Shown piece by piece: positions 10,448 through 23,628 of a stretch of 64,000 nucleotides of DNA. A program made the translations under genes and the position numbers. Origin of the DNA: Macrosoma leucophasiata (lineage: Eukaryota > Arthropoda > Insecta > Lepidoptera > Hedylidae); contig JAWQUS010000019.1 of NCBI GenBank assembly GCA_036365455.1, forward strand, positions 10,144,001 through 10,208,000. The letters run 5' to 3'. How positions within the stretch are numbered: position 1 is the first letter of the stretch; the number at the start of each line of letters is the position of its first letter. Under the pieces are notes generated by a model. It worked only from the letters and a program-made list of their open reading frames with translations, made no database searches and was not told the DNA's origin.

Positions 10448-12236
10448 GTTTTCCCAGTATGAGCCGAGGACTGATTGGTGGCCTATCTCCAACAGAAAAC
10501 GTACTGTTCAGGTTGGAATCCTTCAGCGAATTGTTATTATACTTCTTCACACTCTCCGCCCATTCATGTATCCACGTTTTGTCACCTTTACATCTATTTA
10601 GACTCAAATATGATAATTTATTCACTACTTGATTGGAAGTTATGTCCGAAGCAACGCTATCCTCACACAGGGCCCTCTGAGCGTTCTTAAGTGCTGTACT
10701 TTCGAATTTAGCATCAACAAGGACACCTTTATTACTAGGTAATGATACTGGGACAGAGGATTCCCTAGATAACCTATGCACATAGTCTGTTTGGTCTATT
10801 TCGGATTTAGTTAGGCTACAACGTCTCCGGCTTGGTACCTCCACTTTTATAGGCTTTTTAGAACTCAACACCCCTGATGTAGTCACTGATGTAAAGCTAC
10901 CAACATCTACGTCCTCACCGTACTTCGTCGGAGACTTAGAAAAGGTCTTTTCAGTTATTGTCCGTACTCTATTCTTAATTTTTTCTAAATAACTCCGAGT
11001 AGACTTAATTTGTTTGGACGTTTGTGCTGCCAGATCATTTTCAGTCGGTGATTCATAGCAGCAAGATATTTCTAGAACATTCTTATCTTTTGATACTTTA
11101 TTAGGTAGTTCAAATGTTTTGTTCGTTGCTAGCGGACTCCGTAATGCTATATCTCTTCTGGGTTCCTTTGTTATGACCCATTGCGGGTTTGGGAAGTCAA
11201 AGACTAGTTCTGGATCCCTCTCGACACTTGTACACTTTTTTAACTTGTTTTCTATAGCATTATTTTTTATGTCTGCACCAAAAGTCCTGTCTATGCTCAT
11301 CCTAGCTTTTTGTTCTTCAGTGTAATTATCACCTTCTATTGTATATGTGCCCGTAGATGAATTATTTGATTGTCTGTCAACATCATCATCTATGAATAAT
11401 GGCTCAGGTTTTGGTGGACATTTTTTAAATAATAAATCTGGTGTTTCTGACATAGCTCTCACTTTTCTAGGGCTTTTTGATTGCTCGGGAGTAGACAAAC
11501 CATTATCCGGTGTTAAAATATCCAGTTCTGGGCTAGAAATATCAGTTAGCATCACACCTTCCGGACTCCTATCGATTATATCTGTAATAGGTTTGATTTG
11601 GTAGCTAGACAAGTTGCTATAACTAGGAGTCCTATGGACATCTCTAACGTAGGAACTGTTTGAGTTTTTCAATGGTAAATTTAGTGCCTGTCGCGAGGTG
11701 AAGTTGTCGCTTCTAGACATTATACTATCGACTATTGGACTTTTCGATATCCTACGCGGAGGGGTGCCTTCGACGGGTGATTTTACAGTTCTATTGCTGA
11801 TGGGACTAGTGATTTGCAGTCTATCGACATTTTGTGCTAACGGGCTGCTTCTTAGTTTCACTGAACCGGATAAACCACTGTCTTCCTGGTCAGACGAGAA
11901 ATAGCCCTCAGAGTTGTAACCTTGCGCTTTTCTAGGCAGTTTAGCGCTCATCGGAGGCCTCTGCAACGTCGGGCTCGGCCTGGTGACGCCTGCGGACATA
12001 CTCTGAACCCTCTGGTGTCTCGCCTGAGACTTCTTGGCTAGCTCTTCGAGCCTGCGATTGTCGATTGGTTTCGTATCACCAAAGTCGATCGTAAATGCCA
12101 TCGGATGCGGTTTGGGTGTACCTGGCTCTGATTTCTCCTCGATGATCCCATTTTTACTACCTTCTCCTTTACTAGGACCCCCCGGATCACTGTCCTTCGT
12201 TATAGGACTGGATACGTCTTCAACACTAACACTCAT
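10448..12236 (-). CDS. First coding exon of a large Ser/Pro-rich protein, possibly CEP170-like
   Basis: One open exon of 596 codons plus one base, ending in a GTAAGT donor at 10447-10442; the rest of the gene must lie to the left or outside the window, and I found no convincing further exon in 1-10.4 kb. I chose the ATG at 12236 (MSVSVEDVSSP); an in-frame ATG 26 codons upstream starts a less plausible extension. The protein is low-complexity and rich in Ser, Pro, Thr and Asp, with many SP/TP sites (SPTLQRPP, RSSPLAQ, LSTPEQSKSP, SPTKYG), so it is probably phosphorylated and largely disordered. The segment MAFTIDFGDTKPIDNRR resembles the short FTIEFDD-type motif of CEP170 proteins (centrosomal and microtubule-binding), but no FHA domain is visible here. 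The identity is tentative. The exon diverges from WDR43. Confidence 0.75.
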
Positions 12237-13601
12237 ATTTTTCAAGGATCTAATGACATCATATTCACAGACACGTACCGTAAACCTTTGTTTCACTAGA
12301 AAGTTGCACAGCACTCACTGAATTTATGAAAAGAAAAAAGAATTGTAAACGAAAAGTGGAACGAGAGCGCTATTAAAAAAATGTACTACTAAATCTACAA
12401 CATTCGTTCGCGTATAGATCTCGCTCGCGAATCAAATCAAGACGACAGAACGCAACGCGATAACACACACTACAAAAAACAAAAACTACAAAAAGGTGAT
12501 TATGAAATTAATAGTTGTATTTTTCGTCGTCATATGGCAACACCTTTATGGAATGCATTTATTTGGAAGTTTTGGCGGGAACGCAGAAAAGAGCTGTGTC
12601 GCTGCGTGACATTATTTTCGAAATTTGTGTATAGTCGCGTTTTTATATGTAAAAATGGTTGGATTTTTATCATAAAGCATTCGATAATGTTCACGAGTGT
12701 AAGAAAGTGATATTATGAAGTGAAAAGTGATTTTTCGTATTGCCTCCAAAACATCATAAAACTCCTATTAAAGTCCCCATCGCTTTACTGGAGCCATCCC
12801 ATCATCTCATCATATTCCTCATGGAAGCATTTAATCATCGTCATCTTCCATATGGATATTAATTAATTTAAAGAAATGTGAAATTCAATATGTATACGAC
12901 TGAAAGACTTTGTATCTATGGTCATGATTAAATAAAAAAAAATGCATTTAATTACCACCAATTAGAAAAGAGTTGTAGCAATTTTCTTAGATTTGATTGG
13001 TTGTTGCACTCAGAGTCGTCGCACTCGTTGCCACTGTGCTCGTTGCCCTACCTCAACTACTTCACGTCTTTTACGGAACATTCGAAATAATACAGGGAAT
13101 ATTAATTATGAGATCAACAAAACTTTTACTATTATGCTTAGTGAATTAGAGAACATAAACATGGCCACAATCAAAAAATGGATTATGTTTGATAAACGTG
13201 AAATGTCAAATATATTTAAAATCAACACACGTAAATAAATTTATTAACTTGAACGTTACCTTTTTCTTTCCAAATATTATGATCGAGCAACATTCATTTT
13301 CGAATTGAACACTCTGTTTAACGCAGTGTGAAATAATTACCCTTCATATTATAATATTAGTATTATATCGTTTTCACATATGCATTTTTGCACATGCATC
13401 TTGCAATAGTTATTTTAATAGTCAAACTATTCCTGTGTATTTTTAACTAAGATAACCGGGGGTTAAGCATATTGTTTTATAGAGAGTAAATTCTGTTTGA
13501 ATATATTAGAACGTGCAGCGAAACGCAACCACATGTTGTCGTGTGTCATGTCAGAATGTCAGAATGTCAGAATTCATAAACGTCAAGCAATTTTAGGAAA
13601 T
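12237..13601. promoter_or_regulatory. Shared divergent promoter region with an E2F-like site
   Basis: This 1.37 kb separates the divergent starts of the CEP170-like gene and WDR43. It holds no repeat I recognise and presumably both promoters and 5' UTRs. TTTGGCGGGA at 12571-12580 matches the E2F consensus core; whether it functions is unknown. A 5' non-coding exon of WDR43 could be present, but none can be fixed. Confidence 0.4.
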
Positions 13602-16600
13602 ATGGCAGAGGCCGCCTTTTCCGAGGATGGAAATTATTATTCAGCGATAAGCCAGGACGGTAGATTGAGAATATGGGACACAGAAACTAATGTTCTGAAG
13701 CAGGAGTACACACCCGATTTGCATTTAACGTCGCCACCTTCATGTTTACAGTGGATAACTGTCACTCAAGTTCCCGTGAGTACCGCACGTGGTTTTTCAT
13801 AAAAACGAAACTTTACAAACTTTTTTCCTGCATGGTTCATATGTAAATTTTTGTTTATGTATTAAGAACATAACATGTAGTCCTTTTAACTGTCTGATCT
13901 TAATTACGCAGTAATCAAAACATATGAAAACATAACCTATTTTCAGGGTACACAAAAAAACGCTAACAAAAGATCGAGTGCGAGTGAACAAGAAACGCAG
14001 TGTATAGCATTAGGGACGAGCAGTGGAAAGATATTAATCTACTCTGTGACACAAGCTAAAGTTGAGACGGTGCTAATAGATAAGAAAAATAATGAGATTC
14101 ATGCTAAAAAAGTATCAGCCTTAGATTGGAGGAGACAATTCGGTTTGTTCAGCTTTTCTGACGATGTGGTGCGAGAGTGGGACCTACAGAGTGGGTCGAT
14201 TAGGAATAAGTACAATGTGCATGTTGCCAGTACAAATAAGCAAGCAAATAGTATAAGCGCAATCAAGATTGTACCACACAGTTTGGTAAGTTATTTCTTG
14301 TGGAATTATTTATTAAATAATCTTTATTGTAGAATTGTTAATTTAATCCATGTTACATAGACTTATCTAAATAGGGCTTGACTAAAGGATGAAAATGAGC
14401 TAAAAAGTGAATTAAATAAAAAAAACATACAGCTCGATTATAACTTATCACAGAGACATAAAACTAAGGTGATAAACCATGTTATCAGGGCAATGCATCT
14501 GCATTTTGACCTCTGGTCTTTACGTAGATGTCTATAGGCTACAGTCGTCTCTTAACATTCAAGTGAACTGCATACCTGTTTGCCACCTTCATAACATGGA
14601 AAAAAATGTTGAAGTGAAAATTAAACTCTTCAAATGTCATAAATACAGCCAAGAAAGTGTTTTTAACCAGTCAAGTCATGATAAAAATTGACAATAGGGA
14701 TTCTGTGCTATCTTTTTGCTCAAAGCCTATACAGGTGGCCCAACTAGTGATGTCCAACAATTTTTTTTTGGGTTCCTCACATCTGGGGGTGTATGAAAAA
14801 ACCCCATTTTTGTAGTTTTGAAAGTTTTAATTTTTTTAATGCTCTTATATTTTTTTTGCCAGCAAGGTTTAAAAAAAAATTTTTGTAATACTGTCCTAAT
14901 AAAAAAAAAATTCAACTTCCTGAAATTACTTAAGGTTAACCAAAAAAGGCTTGAAAGTTTTTAAGTAAGATTTACTCAATCATTCAACTTCAATTTAAAA
15001 ATACAAAAAGTAGTTTAAATAGCTACTGGTTGAATATAAAAAAAATGCAGAGTCCTAAGCTAAGCTTAACTTATAAAAAGAAATAGTACTTCATTGGAGA
15101 TTTTCTTTTTGTAATTGGCCTCCAAAGGCCTAAAAATTATTTCTAAAGCATTAAAAATTATTTTGTTTACTTTTTATTATTCCCATGGTAAGTGAAACTG
15201 AATAATATAATTATTTTAAAGAAAAATGGAAAGAAAAATTTGACTTCAGGCGAGACTCGAACTCGCGGCCACTGGGAATCTAGTCCAGCCGCTCTTCCAA
15301 CTACCTACTTCGGTAACTCAGTTTTTATTTCCATTTTTCTTTAAAATTAATATATTTCACAAGCATGTGTTAATGCAAAATAATATAAAACAATGAATAA
15401 TATAATTTTAAATAAATTTTATTTAATATTAATCAAATACCCTATTATAAAACCCTAATCTTCTATCAACAGAAAACAACCGTCAGATTCCTCTTAGTGG
15501 CGTCATGGCAGGTGCGTTTATGGAGGTTGCACAATTCAGATGCCACTGTGGTCAAATGTCTGGGTCACAATGCGGCACCCCGGGCACTGTTGACACTAAC
15601 CACAGTGAAAGACACTTGTTGGCTCATAGAGGGATCACAGTAAGTAAAATATTTTACAGTTAGCTCAAATAGGGCAATGACCTCTTTTTCTGTTAAATCC
15701 CTGCGATTTAGATATATGTTGCTACACACTCGTATTTTTATCACAGGTCTTTGCGATTTCGTATATCTCTTAAAAGGACAAGAGGTCCACTTTGGGCCCG
15801 CACCTTGTACACTATATCAAAAGATAGAGAAAAAATATGTAGAATCATGGAAAAATACTCAAAAAATAATTTGAATCATTGTTTTTTTGTATATGAAAAT
15901 ATTTATTTTATGTAATTTTTGTATGACAATAATATGTCAACATGCTGCTACTATGACATTCTTGTTTTTTAAATATACTTACGAGAGTTAATTGAAGGTC
16001 TATTAAACGATTTGAATAGAAAATGATTAGGTTGCTGCTTCTCACTATAGTGTACAAGGTGTGGGCATAAGCTCCATATATATATATATTGGAATGTCTC
16101 CTTTTCGTAGCCCCTGAACACGTGGGAGTCGTAGTCATTCACACGCTCAGATTTAGCAATATGCTTGCCCTCTGGGTGTATTTACACCGAACTTTCTCAT
16201 CATAGTACATAGTACCTTGTTCTTTGTGTGAGTATCTATAGGTTGCAGTCATCACTTAACGTCAATGTGAACTGCATGTTGTTTACCATTAAAAAAAAAT
16301 AAAAATTACTATAAAAAAAATTTCACAGAACCGAACGTCTCCTATCCTGCTGGGACGTAACAATAACAGCAGACCTGCTGCCCCACCAGAACGGTGAAGA
16401 GGTGACACCAAACAAAAGGCAACGACGGAAGTCTGCCAGCATTCCCACTGTACCCACTCCGACGTACAACTTCGTTCTAGAAGATGCTCCGCGGCTGATC
16501 GATGTGGATGTGAAGGATGAGGGCACCAAGATGTGCATCGCCGCTGTCACCAGGAGCGGTGTTGTGCATTATTATGGACATATGTTAAATGGGTATGTAA

Positions 16601-19600
16601 TTTGATTTGAAAGAATAATGAATCTTACTGGTGGTAGAGCTCCAGTGACGGAGCTCGCGGGCGTAGGCACCACCGCATTACCTAATATACTTGCCGCTAA
16701 ATGGTAGTGTTCAGCACTATCGTGTTCCGGTCAGGTGGTAATGTACGGCCCTGTAATTTCCGGCACAGAGGCATAAGACCTTAAGCCTCAGGAGTGGTAA
16801 CGCATCTGCATTTTGACCTTGGTCTTTGTGTGGGTGTCTATAGGCTGCAGTCATCACTTAACATCAATGTGAACTGCATGCTTGTTTACCACTTCAATTA
16901 CATAAAAAAATAATAATAATAATTGAATGAAAAAAAACGCCGCTATATGGTAGTGTTCAGCACTATCGTGTCCCGGTGAGGTAGTAATTTACGGCACCGA
17001 GGCATATCACCTTAGGTTTCAGGAGTGGCAACGCATCTGCATTTTGACCTCTGGTCATTGTCTGGGTGTCTATAGGCTGCAGTTTTCACTTAATATCAAT
17101 GTGAACTGCATGCTTGCTTGCCACTTTCATTACATAAAAAAAATGTCTTCAGGTGGGATTTGAACCCGGACCACTGGGATCTCTAGTCCAGTCGCTCTCC
17201 CAACTGAGCAACCGATTCGGGTTCGAGTCCCATCGGAAGTCAAAATTGTTACTTTCCATTTCTCGTTTTAATTCGCTTGCCTGTGTTTTTGTGAAAAATG
17301 TAATAAAAGTCCCACACCAGGTATAACCTATGTTGTGGGTGCCGTTGTACACACACAACACATACACAAACACCCAGACCCGAAACAAATATCTGTAGGC
17401 CATACAAATATTTGTCCCGGTGCGAGGATCAAACCCGCGACCCTTCCAATCAAACGGTCGTCTCACACCGCTAAACTAACTAAATCGTCTTGGTAAAATA
17501 ATAATATAATTTCAGTCACAGATCTCAAACTGCCTCAGTAGCCCAGTGGTAGCAGGCCACTACTACTACGCTGGGGTCCTGGGTTCGATTCCCGGCTATC
17601 AGAGATAACGGTGTAAAGTCCTTTATCTCTGGTTCTATTGGGATTTTTCAATTGTCTGGAAATTTCCCAGTACCTCGAAGTTTGGTAATGTGCCCGGAGA
17701 TATCAACAGGCTCGCCACCTGTTACATGGGCCAAAACGTAACCGGCGAATCGTGGGTGTTTGCATGTATGCTTGAATGCATGCATGCATGCATTTACCTC
17801 TGCCTACCCTTTCGGGGATTACAGGCGTGAAGTTACGTTTTTTTTTTTACGTTTTACAGATCATCAACGAAGCCAATAAAGCCATCGGTGACGATTCAAG
17901 TGACAACGGGCGATGCCAAGCCTTTACCGCTGCAGTGCTGTAGGCTGCCCGCTTCCGGGGACATCGTCCTAGGGTACTCCAGTGGGCCTGTGCTCATGTT
18001 TGAGAAAATCGTAAGTTCCATATATCTTATCTTATTGAGGGGCCAGCTGTTAAACTGGGACACTTCAACCCCTTGGGATCCTTTGTGTTCAAGTTCCATA
18101 TAAACAGACTTTATAACTTCGTCTGCACAGATACTGAACAATAATTTTGTTAAATTCTACGCGGTTAAAATCGCGGGCACGGCTAGGCTAAATTAAATAA
18201 ATATGTTTATGTTAACCGTATTCAACTCTGTTAAAAAGTTTTGAAGCAGTGCTTGAAGTAAATTTTCATTTGACTGTAACTGTTTTTTTTTTCTTTTAAC
18301 CGTTTAAAGCGCGAAAAGTACTGTAGAAGTAGAGCTCTAGTGACGGAGCTCGCGGGCGTAATCACCACCTAATATATTTGCCTCTAAATGGTGTTCAGCA
18401 CTATCGTGTCCCGGTCAGGTGGTAATGTATGGCCCTGTAATTTCCGGTACAGAGGCATTACACCTTAGGCCTCAGGGGTGGTAACGCATATGCATTTTGA
18501 ACTTGCATTTGGCTATAGGCTGCAGTCATCACTTAACATCAATGTGAACTACATGCTTGTTTGCTACTTCCATTACATGCAGAAAAACACTCGAGCGGAA
18601 ACGCGAGCAACAGTTAGTTTGTGTACAGGTTGTCCCAGAAATAAAACGATACACCGAAAACGGGTGACAGACCAAGTCATGACAGTCATCTGAAAAATGT
18701 AAAAAAATAATAATAATAATATTTGTCATGTATTTTTAATATTAGGATTTTAAAAATATCGGATAAACCGACATCCTGCAAAAATCCTTCAAGTTCCAAA
18801 ACCATAAATATTACTCTCTTGTAATTTCCCCCCCTGTATTGTAGTCATGACTAACCCTTCTGTAAACTACAGTCTATAATAAAAATCCCAATAATATAAA
18901 AAATACATGACATTTTTTTTTTCACGTTTTTCTGATTTGTTATGACTTGGCCTATAACCCGTTTTCCGTTTATCATTGATTTCTGGGACAACCTGTATAT
19001 GTTTTTTTCTGTGTATGTTTTTTTCTTATTTAAGCTATTCTTTCCTGATACGTTATTTATCTAACACATAGAACTTTAAAGGCGAGATACGCTCTTTCCT
19101 ACTACATATTATTTATTGGTAGAGCTCCAGTGACGGAGCTCGCGGGCGTAGGCACCACCGCATTACCTAATATACTTGCCGCTAAATGGTAGTGTTCAGC
19201 ACTATCGTGTTCCGGTCAGGTGGCAATGTACTGCCCTGTAATTTCCGGCACAGAGGCATAACACCTTAGGCCTTAGGAGTGGTAACGCATCTGCATTTTT
19301 ACCTCTGGTCATTGTGTGGGTGTCTATAGGCTGCAGTCATCACTTAACATCAATGTGAACTGTATGCTTGTTTGCCACTTTTAAAACATAAAAAAAAATA
19401 TATATATTTAATCAAGATTATATTATCCACAGATACCGGACATAAAAACAAAAACTCAAGTCCTTATACGAGGTGACGTGAAGGCGGTGAAGAAGAAAGG
19501 CAAGAACGATGCCGCCAAGGTGCGGTCGGAGGCGACCGGCGACGTCGCCTACCTGGAGCCGCTCGGCGGCGTCAGCAGGAAACGGGACGCGCCGGGGGGA

Positions 19601-22600
19601 AACGTTAGTATTGTACTATTTATTTTTCGCATGAAACACGTGCGAGTGAACTTTTAGAAATTAAAGAAAAAACCGAAGTCCCCAGTAGCTTAGTGGTAAA
19701 GCGGCTGGACTGGTTATCCTGAGGTCGCAGGTTTGATTCCTGTCCGAAGTCAAATTTTTCTTTACGTTTTTTCTTTAATTTCTAAACGTTAGTATTACAT
19801 TATACATAATGAAATGTTGTATACAACGTGTAACAGGATAACAATATATAATTATTAATATAATAAATAATAAAAATTAATAATAACATTAATTTCTACT
19901 ATTTTATTTCATACATCGATTATCTATACAAATAAATAAAATTGGAGGGTCTGATTGTAATAAAAAATAACCGCTTTTTACTAAATGCGTGTGTATGTAT
20001 AAGCGATACATATACTAAAACAACTACTTTTACAATTTAAGTCTGTCTGTCTGTCTTTCTGTCTGTCTGTCTGTCTTTCTGTCTGTCTGTCTTTCTGTCT
20101 GTCTGTCTTTCTGTCTGTCTGTCTTTCTGTCTGTCTGTCTTTCTGTCTGTCTGTCTATCTGTCTGTTTGTTCCGGCTAATCTCTGCAACGGCTGGACCGA
20201 TTTTAACAGGACTTTAACTGGCAGATACTTTATGTAATAAGGAGTAACTTAGGCAATTTTTATACTAGCTGCGCCATTGATGTACAAAAAACCCAAGATG
20301 CACACTCAACGTCTCAAAACCGTCCGCTCGCAACTAGCGCTAAAATGAACATTTAGCGCTCATTTCAAATAGTATCAGGTCAATCCTAGAGCAGTTCGTA
20401 CGTTAAAAATTGTAAAAACAATACGTCTATACCGATGAAAACGGATAAAATATCGTACTTTCGGTAAGAAAAAGACTTTATTGGTTTACATTTGTCATAT
20501 AAATGAGTAAATATAGCGATTTTGAATTGATTTTGATTTAATTTTGTTTATAACCTCACTCATCGATCTAAGTATAATACGGCAAACAAATAGTTGCACG
20601 GTCTACGGTCATAGAAACGTATTGGGCTCATTTTGTTTTAGTCGTATAACGGCTCTGTTCTTGTCAATGGAGTCGATTTTCTAAAATCACACATATTTTT
20701 TATTACTTATTTAATAATTAACTTTTAAAGTATTTATTTAATAATTAACTTTTTGATTAATATAATATATTATTATGTATTACATACATTTTTAGTATTT
20801 AATAATTTGATAATTGACATAGACAAAGTGACCTAATTTGTTAGTAATATTATTAACAATTTATGGATTTTATATTATTTAATCAATCCATAAAATTATT
20901 ATTATTCCTTTTTTATTTCATTTTAATACATACCAAATATTTATACATACATAATTAAACTAAAAACATAATAATATTATTTCATATCGCATAGCTATAT
21001 AAATTGTAATATGGGCATAAAACATTTAAAAACTGTGAACGTAAATTTTACAAACTCGATAAAATATGCACCTGTAATAAGATACAAAAATAAATAAAAC
21101 AAAATATTTATATTATTATTTAATTTATTTGACTCTATTCAATTCCTTGTGCCACTCATGAATTTCGGTCGTAAAGGAGATGTTGCGAGCTCGGCTCTGG
21201 TTCGTACACGTCCTCAAAAAATGGGTAAATTAAAGAAGAATCCGAGAAAAATACAATTAATTTATTCAAGAATATATTTTAGAGTTACAACCACATTTAA
21301 TTCAAACGATTTTATCATTTTCAACTATGTTAAACATGGCGGCGATACAGCCGACACTTGGGATCAATCGATTTCGATAGTATTTAGAAAACATTACTTT
21401 TATCTCCAACTACTATAAATCAAAATACAATTTAGAAAATGAAAATGTCAAAATGACATCGCCCGTCATATTCGCCATGTTGGTTTTGAGTTGCAATTCT
21501 AACTGCAAATAATGTTTTGTAACTGCAAACCAAGCTAAATAAGTGAAAATATGCAGTAAAAAACGTTTTTATATTGATTTTGCCTGTTCAATGATATTGT
21601 GTACAATACATGGCCGGAGGTCCATACATTTTTGCAACATCTCCTTTGTTTAGTTTTTGCATATTGTTTTAAAAAGAGAACTTAAAGTCGTACTAATAAG
21701 GTTCACTTTGTAAAAAAATAAGGTCATGTGTTATCTATAACTACGTTAGTACAACTGACGACAGTTTCGAGTGCGAAGTTTGTTCGCGACTGTGCATCTT
21801 GGGTTTTTTGTATATCAATGAGCTGCGCCCACGACTTCGTCCGGGTAGATACTGAACAATCACAAATTCTCACGCTGACGAAGTCGCGGGCACATCTAGT
21901 TTAAAATAAAATGCACGTATCAACGAGTTCTAATAAACTTGTTGAGACTAGCATGAGGTGGCCCGTTGGCCCGTCTGCTCGTCTGTCAGTCTTGCGACAT
22001 AAAAAGCTGTTAATTCGCAGGTGGAAGTGTCGATGGAGGCGCGTCTGGCGAACCTGACGGTGGACGTGAGGGGGGGCGGGGGGAGGGGGGCGGCCGTCAG
22101 CCAGAACCTCACCAAGCTCCTCATGCAGGCACTACACTCCAAGGACAGGAGGTCAGTATGTCACATAATATATCACGTCCTTAGCAGTCTCTATACGGGA
22201 ATAATTACCCGTACGAAACCGGTGCCTTAAAAACACGGTGAAGCCTTGGCCGTTTCATTCGATATTTCAAAGGCTTTCGATAGAGTTTGGCACAATGGAC
22301 TTGTTAGTAAGCTTCCATCTTATGGGCTACCTGCTGACTTATGCATATGGATAGCAGATTTTTTGAGGGAACAATCGTTTTGTGTGGTCCTCGATGGCTG
22401 CTCATCTCATCATATAAATGCTGGTGTACCTCAAGGGTTAGTACTCTCTGCGACTCTGTTTCTGCTGCACATCAACGACTTGCTCGCACCCGGCATTCTT
22501 GGCTACGCCGATGACACTACAGTTGTGGTGGGGTACGAATCCAGTCCTCGAGCTGGCCCAGCGGAAATTCAGGCGCTGAGAGAGGACATGCTTGAGCGTA

Positions 22601-23597
22601 TGAACTTAGCACTAACATCCGTGTCAGAATGGGGTGAAACCAATTTGGTCAAGTTTAACACCCAAAAAACTCAGACATGCCTTTTCTCTGCAAAAAAGAG
22701 CCCGTTTTCCTTCTCCCCAACGCTAAATAATGAGCCCATAACTTTGGCAGACCATTTAGACCTATTAGGTGTAACTTTAACACCCACGCTGAATTTTTTT
22801 TTTTTTTTTTATGTTTTGGAAGTGGCAAACAAGCATGCAGTTCACATTGATGTTAAGTGATGACTGCAGCCTATAGACACCCACACAAAGACCAAGGTCA
22901 AAATGCAGATGCGTTGCCACTCCTGAGGCCTAAGGTGTTATGCCTCTGTGCCGGAAATTACAGGGCCGTACATTTCGGTATTTACCTTGATAGCAAGGCT
23001 AAATTAGCTGGTATGAAGGTTGGGGTCCTGAATAAGGTTAGGAGGTACTTCACACCACGTCAGTTGCTTAATTCGTATCAAGCACAAGTTCGGTCGTGTA
23101 TGGAGTATTGTTGCCACCTTATGGACGGGTCGGCCAAATACCAGCTCGAAGCCCTTGAGTCGGTTGATCGGCGTGCTGCGAGAATAATCGGAGACACAAA
23201 GCTAGTAAACACGAAACTGCTCAGTCTTGAACATCGCCGTAAAGTGGCGTGTCTCTCAATTTTCTATAGGATCCATTTCGGCGAATGTGCGAACGATCTA
23301 CACAATCTGATTCCCTCCTCACCTTTTTACAATAGGACAACTAGGAGAACGGCGAAATATCATCCCTACACAGTGAACATACCACAAATTAGAACGAAGC
23401 GTTTCGGCTCTACATTTATTATACGTACAGCTAAGTTATGGAATACTTTGCCGGCTTCTTTGTTTCCAAAAAACTACAACCCGGGCATCTTCAAATCTAG
23501 AGTGAATAGGTACTTTCTAGACCAACGTGCTTCATCTTCGGCCACATCTTCACTTTCCATCAGGTGAGTTGGTGGTCAAACGTTGGTCTATTCAAAT

Positions 23598-23628
<31 letters not shown>

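Larger units (their letters stand above)
19915..21901 (+). repeat. 'tactagctg...gacttcgt' lepidopteran repeat, split by the TIR element
   Basis: The repeat contains the sequence 'gttccggctaatctc...gctggaccgatttt' and ends with 'gacttcgtccgggtagatactgaacaatc...gaagtcgcgggcacatctagt'. Other copies are at 10060-10330 and 57895-58291, with tail fragments at 8099-8131, 18100-18185 and 43860-43895. Its middle includes the (CTGT/CTTT)n run. Confidence 0.7.

Noticed and set aside
10475..12321. Plus-strand open frames opposite the CEP170-like exon
   Set aside because: Antisense shadows of a long coding exon; they lack starts with context or splice sites.
14286..15472. snoRNAs in WDR43 introns, as in vertebrates
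   Set aside because: I scanned the introns for RTGATGA with a following CTGA outside repeats and found no pair with suitable spacing and stem.
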